64,000 nucleotides of DNA from assembly GCA_945895265.1 (NCBI GenBank), contig CAMDEF010000018.1:1-64000 (forward strand). Direction: 5' to 3'. Below are positions 34,481 to 48,458 of this stretch, one piece after another. Both the position numbers and the translations under genes were made by a program. Position 1 is the stretch's first letter. Every line of letters begins with the position of its first letter. The notes under the pieces were generated by a model, which searched no databases, was not told the origin of the DNA, and was given only the letters and a program-made list of their open reading frames with translations. The DNA comes from Bordetella parapertussis (GTDB taxonomy: Bacteria; Pseudomonadota; Gammaproteobacteria; Burkholderiales; Burkholderiaceae_B).

Positions 34481-34792
34481 ATGTACGCGGTCATAAAAAC
34501 TGGAGGCAAGCAGTATCGCATTGCTTCTGGCGAAAAACTTAAAATAGAACAGATACCGGCAGACATTGGGCAAGAAATCACGCTGGATCAGGTGTTATCC
34601 GTAGGCGAAGGCGACCAACTGAAAGTTGGTACCCCGCTTGTGGCTGGCGCTCTGGTCAAGGCAACGGTTCTTGCGCAAGGACGCCATGATAAGGTCACGA
34701 TCTTCAAGATGCGTCGTCGCAAGCATTATCAAAAGCATCAAGGCCACCGTCAAAACTACACTGAGATTTTAATCGGCGACATCACAGCTTAA
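34481..34792 (+). CDS. rplU: 50S ribosomal protein L21
   Basis: 103 aa. [19 protein letters not shown] at the start, [21 protein letters not shown] near the end: standard L21. First gene of rplU-rpmA. Confidence 0.98.
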   Translation: MYAVIKTGGKQYRIASGEKLKIEQIPADIGQEITLDQVLSVGEGDQLKVGTPLVAGALVKATVLAQGRHDKVTIFKMRRRKHYQKHQGHRQNYTEILIGDITA

Positions 34793-34837
34793 GCGCTGTT
34801 TTGTCCTCTTAAATCTCAGCTAAATCTAGGAACAAAC

Positions 34838-35098
34838 ATGGCACAGAAAAAAGGCGGCGGCTCGACGCGCAACGGTCGTGACTCAGAATCGAAACGTCTA
34901 GGCGTGAAAGCCTACGGCGGCGAGCTGATTCCGGCCGGTTCAATCATCGTGCGTCAGCGCGGTACAACGTTTCATCCCGGCACAAACGTGGGTTTGGGTA
35001 AAGACCACACTCTGTATGCGCTGATTGACGGTCACGTCAAATTTTCGGTTCAAGGCAAGCTCAACAAGTCAACGGTTTCGATCGTTTCGGCCGAGTAA
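34838..35098 (+). CDS. rpmA: 50S ribosomal protein L27
   Basis: 86 aa. [20 protein letters not shown] at the start and [19 protein letters not shown]: standard L27. The N-terminus has no cleavable extension. Followed by an intrinsic terminator. Confidence 0.98.
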   Translation: MAQKKGGGSTRNGRDSESKRLGVKAYGGELIPAGSIIVRQRGTTFHPGTNVGLGKDHTLYALIDGHVKFSVQGKLNKSTVSIVSAE

Positions 35099-35114
35099 GC
35101 TGCTTTTTAGTTCT

Positions 35115-36298
<1,184 letters not shown>

Positions 36299-36456
36299 GT
36301 CATGATCCGGCAACTGCGCATGTTTGCCGCCTAACGAACCGCCCTTATTGCTTGTGTTGCCTCACAGGTGGGGGTTTAAGAGGCTTGCCGCTGAGCAATG
36401 CCAACTGCCACAACCTTTATACTTTGCGACATGTTTAAGCATTTATTCAAATTGCG

Positions 36457-37608
36457 ATGACGCTCAACTCTGCAGTTCGTTCTGATTCACCGTCTGTCAT
36501 AGCCTCAGCGTCGCGGTTAGTGGCCAAGGTCGGCTCGTCGCTCGTCACGAACGACGGTCAGGGTATTGATCGCGAGGCTGTTGCGCACTGGGCCAGCCAA
36601 ATCGCGGCCCTCAGGTCGCAGGGTAAGCAAGTGGTCTTGGTATCAAGCGGCGCAATCGCAGAAGGCATGGCGCGTTTAGGTTGGGCTAAACGACCAACTC
36701 TGATGCACGAGCTTCAAGCCGCCGCCGCCGTGGGCCAAATGGGCTTAGCCCAAGCCTACGAAGTTGCCTTCGCTCAACACAATCTTCGCACTGCCCAGAT
36801 TTTGCTCACACACGAAGATCTGGCCAACCGCCAGCGCTATCTCAACGCTCGTTCAACGCTGTTTGCGCTGCTGCGTTTAGGTGTCGTACCCATCGTGAAT
36901 GAAAACGATACCGTTGCAACCGAAGAGATCGCTGTGGGTGATAACGACACGCTTGGCGCGCTTGTCACCAATCTGATTGAAGCCGACGCCTTAATCATCT
37001 TGACGGATCAGCGCGGCTTGTATGACTCAGACCCCCGTAAAAATCCTGACGCCTTATTCGTGTCACACGGCCTCGCGGGCGACGCCTCACTTGAGACCAT
37101 GGCGGGCAGCACCGGTGGTGGCCTAGGCAAGGGTGGCATGCTCACGAAAATTCTAGCCGCCAAACGGGCCGCCCGCAGTGGCGCCCATACCGTCATCGCC
37201 TCAGGGCGCGAGCCCGACGTGTTGGTGCGACTGGCGCAAGGCGAGTGCATTGGCTCTGAACTTAGGGCCGAACTGCCTGTGCTTTCAGCACGTAAACAAT
37301 GGATGGCCGACCATTTACGGCTGCGAGGCAGACTTGTGCTTGACGCGGGTGCGATCAAGGCCCTCGTGCTTGAGGGAAAAAGTCTGCTGCCGATTGGTGT
37401 GCGCGCTGTTGAGGGTGAGTTTGAGCCAGGCGATGTCGTAGCGTGCGTGGACGCAGCAGGCAAAGAGTGCGCGCGCGGCTTGGTCAACTATTCGTCGGCA
37501 GACACGCGGCGGATTATGGGTCAGCCTTCGGCACAGATCGTGGATATTTTGGGCGCCATGCCTGAAAGTGAATTGATGCACCGCGACAATTTGATCATCC
37601 TCGGCTGA
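36457..37608 (+). CDS. proB: Glutamate 5-kinase
   Basis: 383 aa. Amino-acid kinase domain ([18 protein letters not shown] near 21-38, [50 protein letters not shown] [15 protein letters not shown]) followed by a C-terminal PUA domain from about 280. First step of proline biosynthesis. The 158-bp gap from obgE shows no terminator. Confidence 0.96.
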   Translation: MTLNSAVRSDSPSVIASASRLVAKVGSSLVTNDGQGIDREAVAHWASQIAALRSQGKQVVLVSSGAIAEGMARLGWAKRPTLMHELQAAAAVGQMGLAQAYEVAFAQHNLRTAQILLTHEDLANRQRYLNARSTLFALLRLGVVPIVNENDTVATEEIAVGDNDTLGALVTNLIEADALIILTDQRGLYDSDPRKNPDALFVSHGLAGDASLETMAGSTGGGLGKGGMLTKILAAKRAARSGAHTVIASGREPDVLVRLAQGECIGSELRAELPVLSARKQWMADHLRLRGRLVLDAGAIKALVLEGKSLLPIGVRAVEGEFEPGDVVACVDAAGKECARGLVNYSSADTRRIMGQPSAQIVDILGAMPESELMHRDNLIILG

Positions 37609-37654
37609 CGTCTGCCGGCCAATCAGGTTCGCCTGTCTTCCAATCACCAGATCC

Positions 37655-37671
37655 CCCTGTCCGGCACAGGG
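37655..37671 (+). terminator. Hairpin after proB
   Basis: CCCTGT-CCGGC-ACAGGG is a perfect 6-bp stem 47 bp past the proB stop, with no U-tract. Possible weak terminator. Confidence 0.35.
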
Positions 37672-37715
37672 TCAACGTGTCAAATCCTCAAAGACATCCT
37701 ATACTCTCAGTCATT

Positions 37716-39767
<2,052 letters not shown>

Positions 39768-39945
39768 CAACTGCATGCTTTCAAAGTTCGCCGGTTTTTA
39801 GTGATTGAGTTCTTAATTGCAATCGCCAATGTCCAAGCCCTGCTTCATGCGGGGCTTGAACATTTCATTAGACGGCTGTGCGCTTAACGCGCGGCAGCTC
39901 AGCCAGCTTAGCTCGATACACCACAGAGAAAATATCGCAAATCTG

Positions 39946-41052
39946 ATGACTACTTCTCGTCTGCCACTGCTCGACGCCATGAAAGGTCTTGGATGCATTG
40001 CCATTGTGCTGCACCATCTTGCGGTGTACGGGCCGATGTCTGATGTGGTGCGCGGTGCGTTTCCTGCAGTCATCGATGGGCTTGAAATCTATGCCCGCTT
40101 AGCTGTGCAAATGTTTTTTGTGTTGGCTGGGTTTTTAGTCGCTACTCAACTGGCACCTGAGGGGCAACCTTCTCCCGCTGCTGCGACTTCGACACTGGGC
40201 TTGATTCTCAAGCGATACCGTCGCTTAGTGACACCTTTTATATTTGCGGTCGCCTCTGCAATATTAATCACCGCGATCGTCAGGCCTTGGTTCGTGCATG
40301 ACTCGCTTTCAGCACCTCCAAACCTTGCGCAATTACTGGCGCACGCCCTGTTGTTACACGATCTCACCGGTGTTGAAGCCTTGTCAGCAGGTGTTTGGTA
40401 TGTCGCGATTGATTTTCAACTTTTTATCTTGACGGTCTTACTCACTGCGTTCAGTGCGCGCGTGGCGCCTAGTTGGCGTTGGGTGTTTCCGTGTTTGATG
40501 ATCGCGCTGGCCGCTGCCTCGTTGTGGATCATTAACCGCCATCGTCAATATGAGGACTACGCTCCCTATTTCTTTGGCGCCTATGCCCTTGGGATGTTAG
40601 CTTACTGGTCAACGCGCAAAACCTTTGGTAGCGTCTTTTTATTAACGATCGCAGCGCTTGGTTCGATGGCCTTATGGTTGCAATATCGCAACCCAATCGT
40701 CGTGGCCTTGGCCACTGCAATCATTGTGGCACTCGCGGGCCAACGCGGTTGGCTGGCGCTTTGGCCGCGTCCGGGTCTGTTGACCTGGCTGGGTCAACGC
40801 TCGTATTCGATTTTTTTGATTCACTACGGCTTTTGTATTGGGATCAATGCGGTCTGGGCGCGGTTGTATCCAACCGGAGTGCTTATCAACGCACTCGGCA
40901 TGCTAGTTGCGGTCATGATCTCAGTTGGGGCCGGTGAGCTTCTATACCGGTTTGTGGAAAGCCAACCTAAAGCGCTAGGCCGTAACTGGGTCACTGCCGT
41001 TTTAGGGGCAGCAGTCGCGACGACCTTTATGCTTGAAGCGCTTGCCTGGTGA
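39946..41052 (+). CDS. Acyltransferase 3 family membrane protein
   Basis: 368 aa from the ATG at 39946; the frame is open from 39817, but the family begins at PLLDAMKGLGCIAIVLHHL. About ten transmembrane helices, with the early His in VLHHL as catalytic residue, FFVLAGFLVATQL, a central WYVAIDFQLFIL and a late YSIFLIHYGFCI. Such proteins acylate surface sugars, lipid A or small molecules. No glycan cluster nearby, so the target is unknown. Confidence 0.82.
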   Translation: MTTSRLPLLDAMKGLGCIAIVLHHLAVYGPMSDVVRGAFPAVIDGLEIYARLAVQMFFVLAGFLVATQLAPEGQPSPAAATSTLGLILKRYRRLVTPFIFAVASAILITAIVRPWFVHDSLSAPPNLAQLLAHALLLHDLTGVEALSAGVWYVAIDFQLFILTVLLTAFSARVAPSWRWVFPCLMIALAAASLWIINRHRQYEDYAPYFFGAYALGMLAYWSTRKTFGSVFLLTIAALGSMALWLQYRNPIVVALATAIIVALAGQRGWLALWPRPGLLTWLGQRSYSIFLIHYGFCIGINAVWARLYPTGVLINALGMLVAVMISVGAGELLYRFVESQPKALGRNWVTAVLGAAVATTFMLEALAW

Positions 41053-41150
41053 GAGCAAACAGCCAAACGCTAACCGGCAACGCAAGCGCGCACTGACGAA
41101 CGATGGGGCTTAAAGGTCTCTAGATAGCGCCTGAGGTCGCACCCGGCCTG

Positions 41151-41172
41151 GCACAGGGGCACACTGTGCTTT
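41151..41172. terminator. Hairpin between acyltransferase and metH
   Basis: GCACAG-GGGCACA-CTGTGC followed by TTT, in the gap between convergent genes. It could terminate the acyltransferase transcript. Confidence 0.5.
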
Positions 41173-43051
41173 AACCTAGATTTGGCGCCAGCGTTCTTTT
41201 GACGTCTTTTTCTGTGCGGCCCGAGCGCTTGACGTAATCCGCCACTTGATCATCGCCAATAATGCCAACGCTGAAGTACTGCGACTGTGGGTGGCTAAAA
41301 TAAAATCCCGATACGCTGGCAGCCGGATGCATGGCATAACTTTCTGTCAACATCATGCCGATATCAGCACCGTCAAGCACCTCAAACATTTCACGTTTCA
41401 CCACATGCTCTGGGCAGGCAGGGTAACCTGGGGCTGGGCGGATCCCTTGATATTCCTCTTTGATCATTTGGATGTTGGTCAAGGATTCATCAGGTACATA
41501 GCCCCAAATATCTTTGCGAGCACGCGCGTGAAGCGCCTCAGCAAACGCCTCGGCCAACCGATCCGCCAGCGACTTAAACATGATGGCTGAATAGTCATCG
41601 TTTGCACGCTCAAATTCTTGTTCTTTTTTCTCGACGCCTAAGCCTGCTGTGACCGCAAACAAACCAATGTAATCCACTACACCAGAATCTTTGGGCGCGA
41701 TAAAGTCAGCCAAACATTTGTTTTCGACACCCTCGCGCTTCATGCCCTGCTGACGCAAACCCCGCCAGGTGAATAATACTTTTTCACGGGTTTCGTCGGT
41801 ATAGATTTCGATATCGTCGTCATGGATCGTATTGGCTGGGTAAAACGCAACGACACCATTCGCAGTAAGCCAGCGGCCATCAATCATGCGCTTGAGCATC
41901 GCCTGAGCATCAGCGTAGACTGAGCGCGCCTGCTCGCCCACCACCTTGTCGTCCAAGATCGCTGGAAACTGACCAAACAAACTCCAGGTTTGAAAAAATG
42001 GGGTCCAATCGATAAAGTTTGCTAGCTCGGCCAAATCGAAATTTTTAAAGGTGCGACGACCGATAAATTTAGGACGCGGCGGTACATAACCCGCCCAATC
42101 GATCGCAGTTTTTGCGGCACGCGCGTCAAGCAAAGACATCAACGGCGTCGCTTTGCGGGCAGCATGGCGACGGCGCACGTCTTCGTACTCAACGGCAAGC
42201 TCTTCTAGGTAGGTATTGGCAGTTTCTGAAACAAGATTTTGCGCAACACCGACTGACCGACTCGCGTCCGGCACGTAAATCACTGGGCCCTCATAATGCG
42301 GAGCAATTTTGACGGCCGTATGCACCCGACTGGTTGTGGCGCCACCAATCATCAACGGGATTTTGCGGCTACGAAAATACTCGTCGCGCTGCATCTCGCT
42401 GGCAACGTAGGCCATCTCTTCAAGGCTTGGCGTAATCAAACCCGATAGGCCAACAATGTCAGCTTTTTCTGCTTTGGCGCGCGCCAAGATCTCGGCAGCC
42501 GGCACCATGACACCCATGTTCACCACTTCAAAGTTATTGCACTGAAGCACCACTGTGACGATGTTTTTACCGATGTCGTGCACATCGCCCTTAACGGTCG
42601 CGATGACGATCTTGCCTTTTGCACGTACGTCACCACCTGCCGCCTCGATCAGTTTTTTTTCAGCTTCAATAAACGGTACCAAGTGACCGACGGCTTGCTT
42701 CATCACGCGGGCAGATTTCACCACCTGCGGCAAAAACATTTTTCCTTCACCAAACAAATCGCCCACGATGTTCATGCCATCCATGAGCGGGCCCTCGATC
42801 ACCTCGATGGGGCGCCCACTGCGATCGGCAATCTGCTGACGAATTTCTTCAGTGTCTTCAATAATAAATTGCGTCATACCATGCACCATGGCATGGGCTA
42901 GTCGCTTTTCAACTGGCTGCTGGCGCCACGCAAGATCTTCTTCGCGTTTGATGCCGTTACCTTTAAAGTTTTCGGCAAACTCAACCAAACGCTCGGTTGG
43001 GGTGCGTGTATCGTTCGGGTCTTTTTTGCCCAGCGCTTTAGCTTTATTCAC
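41171..43051 (-). CDS. metH: Methionine synthase, B12-binding and activation modules (C-terminal half as a separate gene)
   Basis: 626 aa from a GTG at 43051 that overlaps the stop of the upstream half (GTGAATAA). It has the helical cap ([22 protein letters not shown]), the cobalamin motif [10 protein letters not shown] with [11 protein letters not shown] and [14 protein letters not shown], and the AdoMet activation domain with [11 protein letters not shown] and the final [20 protein letters not shown]. Together with the 635-aa upstream product this is one complete MetH (about 1,260 aa). No strong Shine-Dalgarno precedes the GTG; coupling is likely. A frameshift in a formerly single gene is the alternative. 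Confidence 0.85.
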   Translation of the reverse strand: MNKAKALGKKDPNDTRTPTERLVEFAENFKGNGIKREEDLAWRQQPVEKRLAHAMVHGMTQFIIEDTEEIRQQIADRSGRPIEVIEGPLMDGMNIVGDLFGEGKMFLPQVVKSARVMKQAVGHLVPFIEAEKKLIEAAGGDVRAKGKIVIATVKGDVHDIGKNIVTVVLQCNNFEVVNMGVMVPAAEILARAKAEKADIVGLSGLITPSLEEMAYVASEMQRDEYFRSRKIPLMIGGATTSRVHTAVKIAPHYEGPVIYVPDASRSVGVAQNLVSETANTYLEELAVEYEDVRRRHAARKATPLMSLLDARAAKTAIDWAGYVPPRPKFIGRRTFKNFDLAELANFIDWTPFFQTWSLFGQFPAILDDKVVGEQARSVYADAQAMLKRMIDGRWLTANGVVAFYPANTIHDDDIEIYTDETREKVLFTWRGLRQQGMKREGVENKCLADFIAPKDSGVVDYIGLFAVTAGLGVEKKEQEFERANDDYSAIMFKSLADRLAEAFAEALHARARKDIWGYVPDESLTNIQMIKEEYQGIRPAPGYPACPEHVVKREMFEVLDGADIGMMLTESYAMHPAASVSGFYFSHPQSQYFSVGIIGDDQVADYVKRSGRTEKDVKRTLAPNLG

Positions 43052-44951
43052 GATCAAGCACCACGTCTTCAACCAATTCGCGCAAAGCTGGATCAATATT
43101 GGCGTATACGCCCAATTGCCCCGCGTTCACAATGCCCATCGTCATCCCTTCACGGATGGCATGATACAAAAACACCGTGTGGATCGCCTCACGGATGGGC
43201 TCGTTTCCCCTGAACGAGAAACTGACGTTCGAGACCCCGCCAGAGATACGCGCGTGAGGCAGGTTCTCACGAATCCATTTGGTGGATTCAATAAAATCCA
43301 CCGCGTAATGGTTGTGATCGTCAATGCCGGTGGCGATGGCAAACACGTTTGGATCAAAAATAATATCTTCGGGCGGAAAACCAACTTTTCCGATCAACAG
43401 GTTATAAGCGCGCGTACAAATTATTTTGCGACGCTCAAGCGTGTCGGCCTGGCCTTGTTCGTCAAACGCCATCACGACCGCAGCCGCACCGTACAAGCGA
43501 CATAACCGTGCCTGTTTTAAGAACGGCTCTTCGCCCTCTTTTAACGAGATCGAATTCACAATCGATTTGCCTTGCACGCACTTTAGGCCAGTTTCAATGA
43601 CAGACCATTTTGAACTATCGATCATCACCGGTACGCGTGCGATGTCGGGCTCGGAGGCGATCATATTTAAAAAGCGATGCATACAGGCAACCGAATCCAA
43701 CATGGCTTCGTCCATGTTGATATCGATAATTTGCGCACCGTTTTCAACTTGCTGACGGGCAACTGCAACGGCCTCGTCGTACTTTTCTTCGCGGATCAGA
43801 CGGGCAAACGCCTTGCTGCCAGTTACGTTTGCACGCTCGCCGACGTTGACGAACAAAGATTCGTCATCGATGTTCAACGCCTCAAGGCCCGACAGACGCG
43901 TTTTGACCGAAACCTCGGGCACCACACGAATTGGCAAGGCTTGAACTTTTTCAGCAATCGCTTGAATGTGTTCGGGTGTGGTGCCACAACAACCACCGGC
44001 CATATTGACCAAGCCTGCCCGCGCGAACTCTTCGAGTAACGCTGAAGTGTCAGCCGGCGTCTCGTCAAAGCCAGTATCGCTCATGGGATTTGGCAGACCC
44101 GCGTTGGGATACACGCAAACGTAGGTATCACAAATTTTTGCAAGCTCGGCGATATAGGGCCGCATCAGCGCCGCACCGAGTGCACAATTCAAACCAATGG
44201 TAATCGGACGGGCATGGCGAACAGAGTTCCAGAACGCCTCGACGGTTTGCCCCGACAAGATCCGCCCTGAGGCGTCAGTGACCGTGCCAGAAATCATCAC
44301 AGGCAGGCGTTCGCCGCGCGCTTCAAAAACTTCTTCAACCGCAAAGATTGCGGCCTTGGCGTTAAGCGTATCGAAAATGGTTTCAATCAAAATGAGATCG
44401 ACCCCACCATCGAGCAAGCCGTTCAGTTGCTCGGTGTAAGCCACTCGCAATTCATCAAAGGTGACATTGCGTGCGCCGGGATCGTTCACATCGGGCGAGA
44501 TTGAAGCGGTTTTAGGCTGAGGGCCCAGCGCGCCCGCCACAAAGCGTGGGCGCTCGGGCGTGCTGTAGGCATCGCAGGCGGCTCGAGCAAGGCGGGCCGA
44601 CTCTAGATTTTGCTCGTAGGCGAGTTCTGACAATTCATAATCACCTTGTGCAATCGTTGTCGCGCCAAAGGTGTTGGTTTCGATCACGTCGCAACCGGCG
44701 GCAAGGTACTGCTTATGAATCTCAAGGATGATGTCGGGGCGGGTCAACGACAGCAATTCGTTGTTACCTTTTACGTCTTTACCGTGAGCAGCAAAACGCT
44801 CTGCGCGAAAATCAGCCTCAGAGAGTTTGTATTGCTGAATCACGGTGCCCATTGCACCATCAAGAATCATGATGCGCGAACCTAGGGCACGCGCAAACTC
44901 AGCGCCACGGGTATAGTTTGCAAGAGGAAAAGGAAGTTTTGGGTAAGGCAT
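43044..44951 (-). CDS. metH: Methionine synthase, homocysteine and methyltetrahydrofolate modules (N-terminal half)
   Basis: 635 aa from the ATG at 44951; 75 bp of open frame upstream is not family-like. The homocysteine-binding barrel has [22 protein letters not shown], and the zinc ligands in GLNCALGA and [10 protein letters not shown]; the pterin-binding barrel has [24 protein letters not shown] and [11 protein letters not shown]. It ends [10 protein letters not shown] exactly where the linker to the B12 module begins in single-chain MetH. Divergent from the btuB riboswitch, which links it to B12 uptake. Confidence 0.87.
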   Translation of the reverse strand: MPYPKLPFPLANYTRGAEFARALGSRIMILDGAMGTVIQQYKLSEADFRAERFAAHGKDVKGNNELLSLTRPDIILEIHKQYLAAGCDVIETNTFGATTIAQGDYELSELAYEQNLESARLARAACDAYSTPERPRFVAGALGPQPKTASISPDVNDPGARNVTFDELRVAYTEQLNGLLDGGVDLILIETIFDTLNAKAAIFAVEEVFEARGERLPVMISGTVTDASGRILSGQTVEAFWNSVRHARPITIGLNCALGAALMRPYIAELAKICDTYVCVYPNAGLPNPMSDTGFDETPADTSALLEEFARAGLVNMAGGCCGTTPEHIQAIAEKVQALPIRVVPEVSVKTRLSGLEALNIDDESLFVNVGERANVTGSKAFARLIREEKYDEAVAVARQQVENGAQIIDINMDEAMLDSVACMHRFLNMIASEPDIARVPVMIDSSKWSVIETGLKCVQGKSIVNSISLKEGEEPFLKQARLCRLYGAAAVVMAFDEQGQADTLERRKIICTRAYNLLIGKVGFPPEDIIFDPNVFAIATGIDDHNHYAVDFIESTKWIRENLPHARISGGVSNVSFSFRGNEPIREAIHTVFLYHAIREGMTMGIVNAGQLGVYANIDPALRELVEDVVLDRE

Positions 44952-45018
44952 CACGACGCTAAAAATCTGAGTGACGATGCAAAGAAAGTCTGCATCGGGT
45001 TTAAAGCGCCATAAAACT

Positions 45019-45060
45019 AAAAGCACTAAAAACTAGAATAAAAGCACTGAAAATTAGAAC
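45019..45060. repeat. Tandem 21-bp repeat (2 copies)
   Basis: Units at 45019-45039 and 45040-45060 match at about 18 of 21 positions, both beginning AAAAGCACT. They lie about 70 bp upstream of the metH start in the 486-bp divergent gap. Confidence 0.65.
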
Positions 45061-45079
45061 AACCATCGGGAGGCAGATC

Positions 45080-45160
45080 ATGGGTCAAACGCAGCGCAAA
45101 CTGCAGCTTCAAACAAACCAATGGCTGACCCTACAGTTTACCAAAAACACCGTGGTGTAA
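45080..45160 (+). CDS. Small ORF (26 aa) with a strong ribosome binding site
   Basis: ATG at 45080 preceded by GGGAGG (6-nt spacing); product starts MGQTQRKLQLQTNQWL and is Gln/Thr-rich. The stop lies 13 bp before the cobalamin riboswitch that controls btuB. No recognised family. It may be a leader peptide, a small protein or a chance ORF with a good SD. Confidence 0.35.
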   Translation: MGQTQRKLQLQTNQWLTLQFTKNTVV

Positions 45161-45172
45161 CATTCGCGACAG

Positions 45173-45350
45173 AACTGGTGCTTTCGATGCATACAGGTAC
45201 GCGCCCTTAGGGATTGCGCACCGCATTGGGAAAGTTAAACGGGAAACAGGGAAACGCGTCGCAAGACGGTTGTGCCTGTGCTGCCCCCGCAACGGTCAAC
45301 ATCAAGGTTTTAGTCATAAATCCTTGATGCCAGCCCGATACCGGCCAGTT
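45173..45350 (+). promoter_or_regulatory. Cobalamin riboswitch of btuB
   Basis: GTGCTGCCCCCGCAACGGTCAA at about 45278-45299 and AGCCCGATACCGGCC (45332-45346) form the B12 core; AACTGG (45173-45178) pairs with CCAGTT (45345-45350) as P1. Located 87 bp upstream of btuB. A CTGCG/CGCAG hairpin at about 45406-45419, near the btuB SD, may be part of the expression platform. Confidence 0.92.
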
Positions 45351-45437
45351 TAAGCAAAGATGACAACCCGTAAGGGTATTGAATCTTTTTGAACGTTCAA
45401 GGCCTGCGGGGACGCAGACCACTACGAGGCTGTACTG

Positions 45438-47438
45438 ATGCAACTCTTAACTTATCGGCTTAGCGCCGCCGCTGCGGCCGTGGCCGTTTCTTTTAGTGTG
45501 TTTGGGCAAAGCCCGACCTCAACACCCACCGCGACAAGCACCGGCAAGGCTGGCGCGCAAGAGTCCAACGTAATGCCCCCGGGCGAGCTGAAGCTTGGGC
45601 CCACCCCACAATTGGCTATCATCGTAGTGACGCCTGGGCGTACCGCCGAGCCCCTGTCAGACACGCTAGGCGACAACAGTATGATCGGTCGCGATGAGTT
45701 AGATACTCTGCCCAACGGCACGCTGGCTAATGCACTGGTTCGCGAACACGGTATCGAAGCGCTTGATTATGGTGGCCCACAGTCACAAAGCAGCGTCAAT
45801 ATTCGCGGCACGAATAGCAATCAATCGCTGATTCTGATCGATGGCCTGCGCGTCAACAGCGCCACTTCCGGCAACGCACCGCTCAGCGCAATCCCACTCA
45901 ACAGCATCGAACGTGTTGAAATCGTGCGTGGCACCGCAAGCAGCCTGTACGGCGCCGATGCCATCGGTGGCGTGATCAACGTGATCACGCGGGGCGACCA
46001 AGACCGCCCGTTTTCAGCCTACGCCAACGCTGGGGTCGGCAGTTACGCCACCACCCAATATGACGCAGGTTTTTCAGGGGCCAAAGATGGCTGGGTGTAC
46101 AGCTTGTTTGGTGGCTATGGGCAAAGCGGGGGCACCAACGCTACGAAGGCCGGCAATTATTCTTACAACCCCGACAAAGACTCTTACTACCGCAGTAACG
46201 TTGGGGGCACCTTAGGCTATACCTGGCGGGCGGGCCAAACAGTCACCTTTCAAAGTTATCAATCCAGCGTCAATGGCGGCTACGATGCCGGCAAGCCTGA
46301 CTTCAACGATCGTGGTATTCAAACGGTCAGCACCAATATGCTGACCAGCAAAAACCGGGTATCTGACTTTTGGACTAGCACACTGCGTGCTGGCTTCACG
46401 AACGAGCGGTATCAGACGGTGAACGCGGCGGCTGACCTCGTACCTACGAACCCGCTTGATGGCAAGCAACACTTTGCAACACAGCAAGGGCAATACTTGT
46501 GGCAAAACGACCTGAAGTTTTCATCGACTCAAATCGTATCGCTTGGCTATGAAAGGCTTGAGCAAAATGTCGATGGAACGCTATCAAATGGCGGCTACCC
46601 ACAAGCCTCCTATGTGAACTATCAACAAACCTCAAGGTATACCAACTCGCTTTTCGGTATTTATCGGGGCGCCTGGGGCCCACAGTCGGTGCAGGCGAGC
46701 GTGCGCAATGACAACAATTCGCAGTACGGTAACTTTGTGACAGGCAGTCTGGTGTACGGGCTTTCGCTGACACCGCAGTGGCGAGCCACAGTGGGTGCCA
46801 ACACGGGCTTTCGCGCACCAAATTTCAATGAGCTGTACTGGCCCGTTACGCCTTTCTATGCAGGTAATCCGTTATTGCAACCCGAGAAATCACGCAATAT
46901 CGAGATGGGGTTGAAATACTCAACTGAAAAAACGCAATTAAGTTTGGTCGCGTACCGCAACGAGATCACGAACTTGATCTTGACTCAGCCGGTGGTACCT
47001 GGTGATATTTACTCACCCTACGCGCCAATCAATGTCGGACAGGCGCTGCTTCAAGGGGTCAGTCTGTTTGGATCGCATCGCTTCAATAGCGACACGCAAG
47101 TGCGGGGTAGCCTGAACTGGCTTGACCCGCGTAACGCCGAGACCGGCGCCTTATTGCCCCAGCGCGCACAAAGAGTTGCCAAGCTCGCATTAGATCAAGC
47201 CGTCTGGCGCGCACGCTTGACGGCCGAATGGTATGTCAGCAGCGAACGCAAGGACACAATGTCGGGCGGCAGTCTGGGTGGCTATAGTTTACTTAACCTG
47301 CAGGGCAGCTACCCACTACCCTCAGGCGCTGAAGTGCAAGTGCGCTGGAACAACGTCTTTGGCAAACAGTACACACTCATCCAGGGCTACAGCACCTTGG
47401 GCTCGAATGTATTTGTCAACTTAGCGTGGCGGATGTAG
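45438..47438 (+). CDS. btuB: TonB-dependent outer-membrane cobalamin receptor
   Basis: 666 aa. Signal peptide, then a TonB box in AIIVVTPGR near 60, the plug domain (NIRGTNSNQSLILIDGLRVN, IERVEIVRGTASSLYGADAIGGVINVITRG) and a 22-strand barrel ending in FVNLAWRM with terminal aromatic-like residues. Cobalamin specificity is supported by the riboswitch and by metH and a BtuF-like gene next to it. Confidence 0.92.
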   Translation: MQLLTYRLSAAAAAVAVSFSVFGQSPTSTPTATSTGKAGAQESNVMPPGELKLGPTPQLAIIVVTPGRTAEPLSDTLGDNSMIGRDELDTLPNGTLANALVREHGIEALDYGGPQSQSSVNIRGTNSNQSLILIDGLRVNSATSGNAPLSAIPLNSIERVEIVRGTASSLYGADAIGGVINVITRGDQDRPFSAYANAGVGSYATTQYDAGFSGAKDGWVYSLFGGYGQSGGTNATKAGNYSYNPDKDSYYRSNVGGTLGYTWRAGQTVTFQSYQSSVNGGYDAGKPDFNDRGIQTVSTNMLTSKNRVSDFWTSTLRAGFTNERYQTVNAAADLVPTNPLDGKQHFATQQGQYLWQNDLKFSSTQIVSLGYERLEQNVDGTLSNGGYPQASYVNYQQTSRYTNSLFGIYRGAWGPQSVQASVRNDNNSQYGNFVTGSLVYGLSLTPQWRATVGANTGFRAPNFNELYWPVTPFYAGNPLLQPEKSRNIEMGLKYSTEKTQLSLVAYRNEITNLILTQPVVPGDIYSPYAPINVGQALLQGVSLFGSHRFNSDTQVRGSLNWLDPRNAETGALLPQRAQRVAKLALDQAVWRARLTAEWYVSSERKDTMSGGSLGGYSLLNLQGSYPLPSGAEVQVRWNNVFGKQYTLIQGYSTLGSNVFVNLAWRM

Positions 47439-47474
47439 CATCAGTCATCGAGTTATTGTTGAGCAAACTGTGTG

Positions 47475-48356
47475 ATGCGCGCTTTTTTTTGTCGGGCTAG
47501 CTTTCTAGCGTGCTGTGTCTTGGCGTTCGCAGCGAGTGCGACTGAAATCGAGGTCATCGATGACAGTGGTCGAGCAGTGCTCCTCAAAGGGCCAGCCCGT
47601 CGAGTCATCTCGCTGTCGCCTCACACCACTGAGTTAATTTTTGCCGCCGGTGGCGGCGATAAACTGGTTGCGACAACTGACGGTAGTAATTTTCCGCCCC
47701 AGGCTCTTAGCCTACCGAAGCTTGGTGATCAACGCGCCCCAGATCCGGCTCGTATTGCAGCCTACAAGCCAGATTTAATGTTTGGCTGGCTAACCAGTGA
47801 ACTTGATTCGCTGACATCGCTGAACATCCCCATATTTATCAGCACGCCTACCTCGCTCATTGAAATCGCAGACAGCATCGAAACCTTTGGTGTACTGCTG
47901 GGTACCGCCCCGGTCGCGCGGGCCCGCGCGCAGGCCCTACGCCAGAAGTTAAATGCCTTGGCCCAAGCGGCTGCCGGCAAGCGCGTCGTGCGTGTGTTGC
48001 TGCAGGCTGGCACCGAGCCTGAGGGCGCCTTGACCCGCGAGCATCTCTTATCGGACGTCATCACTCTGTGTGGCGGCAGCAACATCCTCAGCGAAGACGG
48101 CGTGGGGGCGCCAAAGCTCAGTCTTGCGCAGCTAGCCGCTCGAGCGCCTGAGTTAGTGCTGATCGCGCGCACGGGCACAGGGACCGCGCCGGTCGTAGAC
48201 AGCGCCGGTGTGAATCGCTGGCAGACCGCAGGCCTGCCAGCGGCGCGGCTAGGTCGCGTGTTTATGGTTGACGCGGATGCCGTTTTTCGGTCTGGCCCAC
48301 GCTTAATCGAAGCGGCTGAGCCCATTTGTGAACTGATCGAGCAAAGTCGAAAATAG
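47475..48356 (+). CDS. Second BtuF-like periplasmic receptor
   Basis: 293 aa from the ATG at 47475. Signal peptide ending AFAASA, then VISLSPHTTELIFAAGGGDKLV, LPKLGDQRAPDPARIAAYKPDLMFG and FRSGPRLIEAAEPICELI, as in BtuF and other helical-backbone metal receptors. It follows btuB by 36 bp and is probably under the same riboswitch. No permease or ATPase genes are adjacent; it may use BtuCD at 18.8-20.6 kb. Confidence 0.82.
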   Translation: MRAFFCRASFLACCVLAFAASATEIEVIDDSGRAVLLKGPARRVISLSPHTTELIFAAGGGDKLVATTDGSNFPPQALSLPKLGDQRAPDPARIAAYKPDLMFGWLTSELDSLTSLNIPIFISTPTSLIEIADSIETFGVLLGTAPVARARAQALRQKLNALAQAAAGKRVVRVLLQAGTEPEGALTREHLLSDVITLCGGSNILSEDGVGAPKLSLAQLAARAPELVLIARTGTGTAPVVDSAGVNRWQTAGLPAARLGRVFMVDADAVFRSGPRLIEAAEPICELIEQSRK

Positions 48357-48458
48357 CGCCGCGCCCGCACGGCTGCACCCTCTTGCCTAGGCACGTTAAA
48401 CTGTACCGATTGCGACCGGTTTGCCGCCAGTCACCACGTTTTGACTTACTGAAAAAAT

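Noticed and set aside
34385..34573. Longer N-terminus for ispB
   Set aside because: It would run through the rplU promoter and start codon and the residues do not resemble the family.
45207..45443. 78-aa minus-strand frame upstream of btuB
   Set aside because: Covers the cobalamin riboswitch, whose conserved bases explain the sequence.
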